Shown here one piece after another: positions 1 to 5,568 of a stretch of DNA of 10,525 nucleotides. A model generated the notes under the pieces. That model saw only the letters and a list, made by a program, of their open reading frames with translations, was not told where the DNA came from and did not search any database. Where the stretch lies: positions 1-10,525 of the forward strand of contig JAJRRZ010000194.1 of the NCBI GenBank assembly GCA_024279045.1, read 5' to 3'. Origin of the DNA: Alphaproteobacteria bacterium (GTDB lineage Bacteria; Pseudomonadota; Alphaproteobacteria; Rhizobiales; Aestuariivirgaceae). Numbering within the stretch: the stretch's first letter is position 1; every line of letters begins with the position of its first letter. The position numbers were made by a program, and so were the translations under genes.

Positions 1-1
1 G

Positions 2-559
2 ATCTGCGCCCGCGCGGAGGGCGGCGCGCGCGGCGCGGATGTCTCGCGCGAGGGCGTGCAGCGCGACCTGCTGCCGCTGATCGAGGGCACCACGGTGAGC
101 ACCCGCCACGGCCCGGTGAAGACCGACCACATCCTGTTCATTGCGTCGGGCGCGTTTCATGTGGCCCGGCCTTCCGACCTGTTGCCGGAATTGCAGGGCC
201 GCCTGCCCATTCGCGTGGAGCTTTCGGCGTTGTCCGAAGAGGATTTCAAGCGCATTCTTACCGAGCCGGAGGCCTCGCTGGTGAAGCAGTATGTGGCGCT
301 TATGGAGACGGAAGGAGTGAAGCTGGAGTTCTCCCAGGACGGTATCGCGGCGCTGGCGCGCATTTCGGCGGAGATCAATGCACAGGTGGAAAACATCGGC
401 GCACGCCGCCTGCACACGGTGCTGGAGCGGGTGCTGGAGGAAATCAGCTTCGAGGCACCCGATGCCAGCGGCGCGGTGATCACCGTCAACGCCGCCTATG
501 TGGAAGAGCGCATCGGCGATCTCTCCCGCAATGCTGACCTCTCCCGCTATATCCTGTGA
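2..559 (+). CDS. hslU: ATP-dependent protease ATPase subunit HslU, C-terminal part
   Basis: This is the 3' end of hslU; the gene begins upstream of the window and base 1 belongs to a cut codon. HslU is the AAA+ unfoldase that feeds proteins to the HslV peptidase in the cytoplasm. The visible part starts in the I/D-domain to AAA+ return segment (DVSREGVQRDLLPLIEGTT). It contains the sensor-1 region (HILFIASGAFH), the arginine-finger segment LQGRLPIRVEL (Arg near base 197) and the sensor-2 helix NIGARRLHTVLERVLEEISF. It ends in NADLSRYIL, the conserved C-terminal tail that docks into HslV. The reading frame is intact to the TGA at 557-559. hslV would normally be expected close by on the unseen left side. 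The sequence resembles alphaproteobacterial HslU more than enterobacterial HslU, which is the main taxonomic hint here. Confidence 0.97.
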   Translation: MCARAEGGARGADVSREGVQRDLLPLIEGTTVSTRHGPVKTDHILFIASGAFHVARPSDLLPELQGRLPIRVELSALSEEDFKRILTEPEASLVKQYVALMETEGVKLEFSQDGIAALARISAEINAQVENIGARRLHTVLERVLEEISFEAPDASGAVITVNAAYVEERIGDLSRNADLSRYIL

Positions 560-582
560 ATGAGATCATTCGCCGGCTTTCT

Positions 583-601
583 TCCCTCTCCGCATGAGGG
601 A
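583..601 (+). terminator. weak stem-loop after hslU
   Basis: TCCCTC (583-588) and GAGGGA (596-601) form a perfect 6-bp stem with a 7-base loop, 24 bases after the hslU stop. No T-run follows, so this is at best a weak or Rho-assisted terminator. The rest of the 158-base gap (560-717) holds no gene I can support. Confidence 0.25.
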
Positions 602-717
602 GACAGCGCCAGTTTCGGAGGCTTGTGGCCCCACTCCTTGCAAAACAGCCTTGAGAAAAGCTGCAGATATGCGATTGTTCGGCAATTGATCGGATTCATC
701 TTCAGTGGAGCAGAAAC

Positions 718-1218
718 GTGAGCGATACACTCGATCCGGAAAACACCATCGTCTTCGACATCGACACCACCGATGAAGCGACCTCCGGCAAGGTGGTCAT
801 CCGCCTGCGCCCCGACCTGGCGCCCAATCACGTGGCGCGCATCAAGGAGCTGGTGCGCGAGGGATTCTATGACAGCACGCCGTTTCACCGCGTCATCGAG
901 GGCTTCATGGCGCAGGGGGGCGACCCCACCGGCACCGGCACGGGCGGCTCGGACAAGCCCAACCTGGACGCGGAGTTCAGCAATGCTCCGCACAGGCGTG
1001 GCGTGGCCTCCATGGCGCGGACGATGGACCCCAATTCGGCCAACTCGCAATTCTTCATCTGCACCGCCGACTGCAATTTCCTCGATGGGCAGTACACCGT
1101 CTGGGGCGAAGTGGTGGAAGGCATGGAAGTGGTCGATGCCCTGCCGAAGGGCGAGCCGGTGCCCAACCCGGGGCGCATCCGCAAGGCCTGGGTAATGGCT
1201 GACGCGGCGGACACCTGA
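718..1218 (+). CDS. cyclophilin-type peptidyl-prolyl cis-trans isomerase
   Basis: A complete 166-aa single-domain cyclophilin that catalyses cis-trans isomerisation of Xaa-Pro bonds during folding. Active-site residues are in place: Arg58 in FHR (equivalent to Arg55 of human CypA), Phe63, Met64 and Gln66 in GFMAQGGDPTGTG, and the SMARTMDPNSANSQFFI strand. The cyclosporin-contact Trp is replaced by Phe (FLDG) and the usual active-site His of CypA by Tyr (QYTVWGEV), as is common in bacterial, drug-insensitive forms. There is no signal peptide, so it should be cytoplasmic. The start is GTG at 718, supported by GGAG about 8 bases upstream and by the family's usual N-terminus. It lies downstream of hslU in the same direction but 158 bases away, so it may have its own promoter. 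Confidence 0.95.
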   Translation: MSDTLDPENTIVFDIDTTDEATSGKVVIRLRPDLAPNHVARIKELVREGFYDSTPFHRVIEGFMAQGGDPTGTGTGGSDKPNLDAEFSNAPHRRGVASMARTMDPNSANSQFFICTADCNFLDGQYTVWGEVVEGMEVVDALPKGEPVPNPGRIRKAWVMADAADT

Positions 1219-1280
1219 GGCGGCAACGCGCAGACTGGAACGCACGGATTGGCAAAGGAATCATCCGGGAGACCTGATGC

Positions 1281-1466
1281 ATGGGCAACGGGTCAAAAAA
1301 GCGCTACCGCCTGCTCACCGGGCCGGATGACGCCGCCTTCTGCCAGCGTGTTTCACAGGCGTTGGAGGAAGGCTACCGGCTGCACGGCTCGCCGGCCATC
1401 ACCTGCAGGCCCGACGGCACCGTCATCGTCGCCCAGGCTGTCATCCTGGTTGATGAAGAGGGCTGA
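1281..1466 (+). CDS. DUF1737 domain-containing small protein
   Basis: A 61-aa protein that matches, by recall, the DUF1737 family along its whole length. The typical pattern is KRYRLLTGPDDAAFCQRV, then ALEEGYRLHGSPA, then a short beta hairpin ending in VIVAQAVI. The function of the family is not known. It is small, soluble and lacks a signal peptide. ATG 1281 is preceded by GGGAG at 1267-1271 with good spacing. The gene starts 62 bases after the cyclophilin stop in the same direction, so the two may share a transcript. Confidence 0.85.
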   Translation: MGNGSKKRYRLLTGPDDAAFCQRVSQALEEGYRLHGSPAITCRPDGTVIVAQAVILVDEEG

Positions 1467-1524
1467 TATTTCCTCCGTTTTTCATGTCATCACTCTTGTT
1501 GCCATAGGCGCAAGAGCAGAAAGC

Positions 1525-1533
1525 TGCTATCCT
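1525..1533 (+). promoter_or_regulatory. candidate extended -10 promoter element upstream of kbp
   Basis: TGCTATCCT has the TGN extension followed by TATCCT (4 of 6 against TATAAT), 37 bases ahead of the kbp start. No convincing -35 hexamer sits at 16-18 bases. TTGCCA at 1499-1504 is 23 bases away, which is too far. This is a guess from position and motif only. Confidence 0.22.
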
Positions 1534-1570
1534 GTGCGTGGCAAGCCATACCACAAGAAGGAGGGTATTC

Positions 1571-2014
1571 ATGGGGCTGTTCGATTTCATCAAGTCTGCG
1601 GGCAAGAAACTGGGCATCGGTGGCGAAGAGGAAGCACCGCCGGCGGAAGAGGTGAAGAAGGAACTTCAGACCCTCGACATCGGCGCCGATGGAGTGGACG
1701 TGGAAGTCCAGGGCGATAAAGTGGTGCTGAAGGGTGAGGTGGCCGATCAGACCATCCTGGAAAAGGCCGTCGTCGCGGCGGGCAATCTTATCGGCGTGGC
1801 GCAGGTGGAAACGCAGGTGAAGGTGGCCGAAGGCGAGGAAGGCGAGCCGGTGATTCATATTGTCCAGAAGGGCGAAAGCCTGTGGAAGATCGCCGAGCAG
1901 CACTACGGCAACGGAGCGAAATACATGGCCATCTACGAGGCCAACAAGCCGATGCTCTCCGACCCGGACAAGATCTACCCCGGCCAGGCGCTGCGCATTC
2001 CCAAACTGGACTGA
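1571..2014 (+). CDS. kbp: BON + LysM protein, potassium-binding protein Kbp (YgaU) homologue
   Basis: A 147-aa protein with the same layout and length as E. coli Kbp/YgaU (149 aa), a cytoplasmic K+ sensor or buffer. It has the family N-terminus MGLFDFIKSAGKKLG and an acidic linker. A BON domain covers roughly residues 35-90 (VDVEVQGDKVVLKGEV, VAAGNLIGVAQVETQVKV), and a C-terminal LysM domain covers roughly residues 96-145. The LysM part reads HIVQKGESLWKIAEQHYG, IYEANKPMLSDPDKIYPGQ and LRIP, which closely matches E. coli EANKPMLKSPDKIYPGQ. There is no signal peptide, which fits an intracellular Kbp rather than a cell-wall LysM protein. ATG 1571 follows a strong AAGGAGG at about 1558-1564. A longer in-frame reading from 1538 has no comparable ribosome site and would spoil the family N-terminus. 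It is a single-gene unit closed by a stem-loop. Confidence 0.92.
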   Translation: MGLFDFIKSAGKKLGIGGEEEAPPAEEVKKELQTLDIGADGVDVEVQGDKVVLKGEVADQTILEKAVVAAGNLIGVAQVETQVKVAEGEEGEPVIHIVQKGESLWKIAEQHYGNGAKYMAIYEANKPMLSDPDKIYPGQALRIPKLD

Positions 2015-2037
2015 AAAACACAAACGGATGCACAAGC

Positions 2038-2070
2038 AGGGGCCCTTCCAGCGCTGGGAGGGTCCTTGCT
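2038..2070 (+). terminator. terminator-like stem-loop after kbp
   Basis: CCCTTCC (2043-2049) pairs with GGGAGGG (2056-2062) with one G-T wobble around an AGCGCT loop. The stem can be extended outward by GG/TCC and A-T pairs. Only a broken U-tract follows (TTGCTGTTGT), so termination efficiency is uncertain. It starts 24 bases after the kbp stop. Confidence 0.55.
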
Positions 2071-2101
2071 GTTGTCGCGTCAAGCACACTGCGCAACTTT
2101 A

Positions 2102-2269
2102 AGGCTCAGGACTCATAAAGAGGCATGGTAGATGCGTCATTTGCGCAAGATATCGGCGTTCTTATGACCGCCGGGAATACCTGTGGGTATTTCCAAGGGC
2201 AAAAGGGCGCTGATATGCAGCGTAAACAGCTTGGGGGACCATACAAATTAATTTATGGGGCCTGAGCCT
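2102..2269. mobile_element. 168-bp MITE-like element with terminal inverted repeats
   Basis: The left end AGGCTCAGGACTCATAAA (2102-2119) is the inverse complement of TTTATGGGGCCTGAGCCT (2252-2269) at 16 of 18 positions. The interior of about 130 bases has no recognisable transposase, is less GC-rich than its neighbours, and carries two further stem-loops: GGGAATACC/GGTATTTCC at 2173-2194 and CGCTG/CAGCG at 2208-2222. The size, clean terminal repeats and intergenic position between a terminator and the next gene fit a miniature inverted-repeat transposable element moved by a full-length IS elsewhere. No clear target-site duplication is visible (TTTA on the left, GGAC on the right), so the exact boundary and age are uncertain. 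The ends differ from those of the IS at the right edge of the window. Confidence 0.65.
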
Positions 2270-2271
2270 GG

Positions 2272-2356
2272 ACCGGCTGGCAGGTTTCCCGCCATGCATG
2301 CAGCCAGCTCACAACTACATGCAAAAAGACACCTTGTGCAACAGCCGCCAGCCGGT
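2272..2356 (+). promoter_or_regulatory. leader of first DMT transporter: 10-bp perfect inverted repeat next to the ribosome site
   Basis: ACCGGCTGGC (2272-2281) and GCCAGCCGGT (2347-2356) are perfect inverse complements 65 bases apart. The 3' arm ends directly before the likely Shine-Dalgarno AAAGG (2357-2361) of the gene starting at 2371. A second copy of GCCAGC at 2303-2308 could pair with the same 5' arm, so two mutually exclusive stems are possible. This could be a cis-acting RNA leader, or simply the arms of a second small repeat abutting the MITE. No known riboswitch class was recognised. Confidence 0.4.
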
Positions 2357-2370
2357 AAAGGCTCGTTGGC

Positions 2371-3303
2371 ATGACAACACGCGCGCACATTCTTGGCCCC
2401 GTCCTGATGGTGTCCACCATGGCGCTGTATGTGGCCAATGATACCATGGCCAAGCTGCTGGGCCAGGGTGGCATGCCGTTCGCCGAAATCTTCGCCCTGC
2501 GCAGTTTTTTCATCCTGCTGTTCACCTTCGCCGTTGTGTTGTTGCTGCCCGGCCACGGGATCGCGGCGCTGCGCTGGATCACCCATCGCGCCATTCTGCT
2601 GCGGGCGGTGCTGGGTACGGCGGTTACCATCTTCTATCTGTTGGCGGTGCTGCACATGCCCATCGCCAATGCCATCGCCATCCTCAATCTGACGCCGCTG
2701 GCCATTCTGGCGCTGTCCATGCTGTTTCTGGGTGAACGCCCGGGGCCGCGGCGGCTGGTGGCCATCATTGCCGGCTTCATCGGTGCGCTGATTGTCGTGC
2801 GCCCCGGCGCGGAAGGGTTCAATATCTGGGCATTGGCCGCCTTCGCCGCGGTGCTGAGCATTGCCACGCGCGACCTGGTTACCCGCAAGGCCCCGGCGGA
2901 AGCGCCATCGCTGGCCATGGCGCTGGCCGCGGCGGTGGTGATCCAGATAATGGCGCTGGTACTGTGGGCCCTGGCGCCGGTGAAAGGACACCTTCCCTCT
3001 CCCGATGAATGGCTGAAGCTGGCCGCCGCCGGCGCCTTTCTGGGGGCCGCGCAATCGCTCATCATCATCACCGTGCGTATCGCACCGATGCACATCACCG
3101 TGCCGTGGCGCTATACCATCCTGATGTTCGGCGTGCTGGCCGGCTGGCTGGTGTTCGGGCAGTTTCCCGATGCATTGACCCTGGCGGGCATCGTCATCAT
3201 CGGCGCCAGCTCGCTCTATGCCACCCTGCGCCATCTGAAGGAACAGCGACTGGCGGAGAAACAGGCGCGGCGTGATGTGGAGGCGCAGCCCGGCAATGCA
3301 TGA
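2371..3303 (+). CDS. EamA/DMT-family transporter (first of a tandem pair)
   Basis: A 310-aa inner-membrane protein of the drug/metabolite transporter superfamily: about ten transmembrane helices made of two EamA repeats. Recognisable marks are LGERPG after helix 4, IGALIVVRPG in helix 5, and, in the second repeat, VPWRYTILMFGVLAGWLVFG followed by LAGIVIIGASSLYATLR. The tail after the last helix is short, charged and cytoplasmic. The substrate cannot be told from sequence; members of the superfamily export or import amino acids, nucleobases, S-adenosylmethionine and other metabolites. ATG 2371 has AAAGG at 2357-2361, and homology to the next gene starts at residue 1. Its stop overlaps the start of the next gene by 8 bases, so the two are probably co-translated and may work as a pair. 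Confidence 0.9.
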   Translation: MTTRAHILGPVLMVSTMALYVANDTMAKLLGQGGMPFAEIFALRSFFILLFTFAVVLLLPGHGIAALRWITHRAILLRAVLGTAVTIFYLLAVLHMPIANAIAILNLTPLAILALSMLFLGERPGPRRLVAIIAGFIGALIVVRPGAEGFNIWALAAFAAVLSIATRDLVTRKAPAEAPSLAMALAAAVVIQIMALVLWALAPVKGHLPSPDEWLKLAAAGAFLGAAQSLIIITVRIAPMHITVPWRYTILMFGVLAGWLVFGQFPDALTLAGIVIIGASSLYATLRHLKEQRLAEKQARRDVEAQPGNA

Positions 3304-4189
3304 GCGCGCACGCATTTTCGGCCCTGGCCTGATGGTAGCCTCCATGGGGCTGTATGTGGCCAACGACGCCCTGGTGAAGTTTCTCGGCACCATGGGCGCA
3401 GCGCTGCCACTGGGGCAGATCGTGCTGTGGCGCGGGCTGTTCATGCTGGCGTTGCTGACAGGACTCATCGTGCTGTTGCCGGGTCATGGGCCGCGCGCGC
3501 TGCGCTGGGTGTTTCATCGTCGGGTCATGGCCCGGTCGGCATGGGATACACTGGTTACCTTTGCCTATCTCACCGCACTGCTGCACATGCCGCTGGCCAA
3601 TATTCTGGCCATCATGAATCTCGCGCCGCTGGTCATCCTGCTGCTGGCAGCCTGGCGGCTGGGCGAGCGACTGCGCATGGCCGACATGCTGCTGGTGGCT
3701 GCCGGACTGGTCGGGGCGCTGATCGTCGTGCGGCCCGGGCCGGACGGCTTCAACATGTGGGCACTGTTGGCCCTTGCAGCCATGCTGGCGTCAGCCATGC
3801 GCGACATTTCCACCCGTTACATTCCCGCGAACGCACCATCGCTGACGGTGGTGCTGTCCAACATGCTGTTGGTGCAGCTCGGCGGACTGATCTTGCTGGT
3901 GGTGCAGCCCTGGCAGATGCCGCAAGGCGGGCAATGGGGGCTGCTGGCGCTGGCGGCGGTGCTGCTAGTTGGTGGCGTACTGGCGCTGGTAATGGCGGTG
4001 CGCATCGCCCCACTGAAGGATACCGCCCCATGGCGTTATGCCATCATCGTCTGGGGCGTGCTGGCCGGCTGGCTGGTGTTTGGCGAACATCCCGATGTGC
4101 TGACACTTGCCGGCATCGGCATCATCCTGCTCAGCTCGCTGCTGGCCACCCTGCGCCAGTCGCGCAAGCCGCTGAAGGACATGCAATGA
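3296..4189 (+). CDS. EamA/DMT-family transporter (second of a tandem pair)
   Basis: A 297-aa, roughly ten-helix EamA/DMT permease clearly related to the preceding gene along its entire length. Shared stretches include LYVAND near the start, LLPGHG, LRW, LHMP.AN, LGER, GALIVVRPG, VRIAP, PWRY and GVLAGWLVFG. Start 3296 is chosen because MHERARIFGPGLMV aligns with the first gene's MTTRAHILGPVLMV. Earlier in-frame starts at 3272 (GTG) and 3275 (ATG) exist but would add eight or fewer unrelated residues. GGAGG lies at 3279-3283, a slightly long 12 bases upstream. It overlaps the first gene by 8 bases. The pair arose by local duplication and has since diverged strongly. The substrate is unknown. 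Confidence 0.9.
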   Translation: MHERARIFGPGLMVASMGLYVANDALVKFLGTMGAALPLGQIVLWRGLFMLALLTGLIVLLPGHGPRALRWVFHRRVMARSAWDTLVTFAYLTALLHMPLANILAIMNLAPLVILLLAAWRLGERLRMADMLLVAAGLVGALIVVRPGPDGFNMWALLALAAMLASAMRDISTRYIPANAPSLTVVLSNMLLVQLGGLILLVVQPWQMPQGGQWGLLALAAVLLVGGVLALVMAVRIAPLKDTAPWRYAIIVWGVLAGWLVFGEHPDVLTLAGIGIILLSSLLATLRQSRKPLKDMQ

Positions 4190-4212
4190 CATGAACACAT
4201 GCGCGACACTGC

Positions 4213-4242
4213 GCCTCATTTGACTTCGGCCATGCATGAGGC
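4213..4242. repeat. 7-bp inverted repeat upstream of the DUF2946-like gene
   Basis: GCCTCAT (4213-4219) and ATGAGGC (4236-4242) are perfect inverse complements with a 16-base spacer. A TTGACT hexamer at 4220-4225 sits inside, but no good -10 element follows at normal spacing. It could be an operator or a weak stem-loop ending the transporter transcript; chance is also possible. The rest of the 82-base gap shows nothing else. Confidence 0.25.
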
Positions 4243-4271
4243 ACGCTCCTTGCACCATCAGGATGACCGGC

Positions 4272-4724
4272 ATGAAACGAGTCCGCATGCAAAACGCACG
4301 GTTCATGCAGCGCCTGCGTAAAGGCGGCGCCTTCACGATGCTGGCCATGTATGCGCTGGTGCTGGAGATATTCTTCAGCTCCATACATGCTGCAACCACG
4401 GCGGCAGTGGCTGCCGGGCCGGTGCGCAACCCGGACTCCTTCATCTTCATGATCTGCACGCCGCAGGGCTTGCGCCTGCCCAGTGCGGAAGAAGCACGTC
4501 AGGCCAATACGGGAAATGACAACCGGCCTTCGCGCAAGGCTGTAACGGAAACCTGCCCGGTATGCGGGTCTGCCGCGGTCTCGTTGTTCTTCATGGGACG
4601 CCCCCCGCTCCTGGCGGCGGAAACGACAACCTTCGTTCGCGCCCTCTTCGTCCAACCGGAAGAACGTTTCAAGCCACGCGTTGCGTACGGACTGGGCCAT
4701 ATTCGCGCTCCGCCTCTCTCCTGA
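4272..4724 (+). CDS. DUF2946-like small Cys-containing membrane-anchored or exported protein
   Basis: About 150 aa. There is a basic N-terminus (KRVRMQNARFMQRLRKGG) followed by one hydrophobic segment (about residues 20-48) that would serve as a signal anchor or signal peptide. The exported part has the pattern I-C62-T-P-x-G, a variable polar stretch, C95-P-V-C98-G, and ends in IRAPP. That order (ICT..G, CPxC, terminal RAPP) is what I recall of DUF2946 proteins, which are often found next to copper-handling genes. The function is not established. The start is uncertain: ATG 4272 has AGGAT 8-10 bases upstream, while in-frame ATGs at 4236, 4263 and 4287 are alternatives. It precedes two NosL-like genes in the same direction, which supports a role in metal handling in the envelope. 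This is inference, and the family call is moderate. Confidence 0.6.
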   Translation: MKRVRMQNARFMQRLRKGGAFTMLAMYALVLEIFFSSIHAATTAAVAAGPVRNPDSFIFMICTPQGLRLPSAEEARQANTGNDNRPSRKAVTETCPVCGSAAVSLFFMGRPPLLAAETTTFVRALFVQPEERFKPRVAYGLGHIRAPPLS

Positions 4725-4773
4725 GCGTTTTCTGCCAATGGTGTCTGCCAAAGATGCAGGCCGATGAGTTTCC

Positions 4774-4805
4774 GCCGCGAATGAAACATCGCGGCAGTTG
4801 TTTGC
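4774..4805 (+). terminator. stem-loop between the DUF2946-like and first NosL-like genes
   Basis: GCCGCGA (4774-4780) pairs perfectly with TCGCGGC (4789-4795). With one bulge, ATG/CAT can add to the stem and leave an AAA loop. A loose T-rich stretch (AGTTGTTTG) follows. It is a moderate intrinsic-terminator candidate in the 113-base gap before 4838 and would partly uncouple the two genes. Confidence 0.4.
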
Positions 4806-4837
4806 TCGCATGAAAATTCCATCAAGGGAGAGAGATC

Positions 4838-5479
4838 ATGAACCGCAGGGAACTGTTGGTAGGTGCTTCCGCATTGGCTGTTGGCGCTGCCGCCGGAATT
4901 CGCGAGGCCACGGCCAAGATGCAAATGATGAAAATGGAGCCCCCTTGGGTCTGGCAGCAGAAACATGGTGTGATGTCGCCAGTGCGCAAGGATGATAATC
5001 CCACCCGGAACGAGTTCGAGAAATATCCGCGCTGCCCCTATTGCGGCATGGATCGCAAGATGTGGAGCCACACACGCCACCTCATCCAGTATGATGACGG
5101 CACGGCGGAAGGCACCTGCTCCATCCGTTGCGTGGCGGTGGCCTTTGCCATCAACCTTGACCGTGGCCCGAAGAAGATCTGGGTTGGCGATGCCGGGGCG
5201 GATGCCAAGGTGAAGCCGTTGATCGAGGCCGACAAGGCGCATTACTGCCTGGGGGACGGCAAGATGGGCACCATGACCAGGCGCCGCAAATGGGCCTTTG
5301 CCGACAAGGCCAAGGCAGAAGCACAAGGCGGCAAGGTGGTGAACTTCGATGCCGCATTGCAGGCAGCTTACGAGGATCTGGGGCGCGATACCGCCATGAC
5401 CCGCAAGCGCCGCGCGGAAAAGCGCGCCCACATGATGAAGAAGATGAAGGAAATGCAAATGCAGAAGAAGGGTGGCTGA
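4838..5479 (+). CDS. NosL-family metal-binding protein with Met-rich tail
   Basis: A 213-aa exported protein. The N-terminus NRRELLVGASALAVGAAAG is a twin-arginine-like signal peptide (RR at 3-4), with probable cleavage after ATA (residue 26). The NosL core follows: C66-P-Y-C69-G-M71, a strand pair, then C94 and C98 (GTCSIRC), and GDGKMGTM (Met146). Met146 aligns with the conserved Met of the second NosL protein (GPMG). Extra potential metal ligands flank the core. There are four Met at residues 28-33 directly after the cleavage site, His43 and Met46, His78 and His81. The very basic C-terminal tail has His198 and Met199, 200, 203, 206 and 208. NosL proteins bind Cu(I), so copper binding in the periplasm is likely. 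ATG 4838 follows AAGGGAG about 8 bases upstream. A strong terminator closes the gene. Confidence 0.8.
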   Translation: MNRRELLVGASALAVGAAAGIREATAKMQMMKMEPPWVWQQKHGVMSPVRKDDNPTRNEFEKYPRCPYCGMDRKMWSHTRHLIQYDDGTAEGTCSIRCVAVAFAINLDRGPKKIWVGDAGADAKVKPLIEADKAHYCLGDGKMGTMTRRRKWAFADKAKAEAQGGKVVNFDAALQAAYEDLGRDTAMTRKRRAEKRAHMMKKMKEMQMQKKGG

Positions 5480-5496
5480 CCCTTCCCTTTCTGTCT

Positions 5497-5533
5497 GGCC
5501 GGGCGGCGTCCGTGCTGCCCGGCCCTTTTTCTT
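5497..5533 (+). terminator. strong intrinsic terminator between the two NosL genes
   Basis: GGCCGGGCGGC (5497-5507) pairs with GCTGCCCGGCC (5514-5524), an 11-bp stem with one G-T wobble and a 6-base loop. CTTTTTCTT follows immediately. This is a textbook Rho-independent terminator 17 bases after the first NosL-like gene and only 36 bases before the next start codon. Confidence 0.92.
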
Positions 5534-5568
5534 CCCCTCTCACACAATTGCACAAGAGGACGCTTCAC

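Noticed and set aside
1525..1533. Stress-sigma (RpoS) type promoter for kbp, by analogy with E. coli ygaU
   Set aside because: CTATCCT resembles an RpoS -10, but the window looks alphaproteobacterial and most of that class lack RpoS, so only a generic candidate -10 is reported.
2248..3468. Long - strand open frame (406 codons) opposite the DMT transporters
   Set aside because: It is a shadow of GC-rich coding sequence: the translation is rich in His, Gln, Arg and Gly with no domain, while the + strand gives clear EamA motifs.
4732..4752. Short direct repeat TCTGCCAA, twice within about 20 bases
   Set aside because: Too short and isolated to support a function.
4499..5458. - strand frame of 319 codons opposite the first NosL-like gene
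   Set aside because: No family resemblance, and it covers the stop, gap and start between two + strand genes with good ribosome sites.
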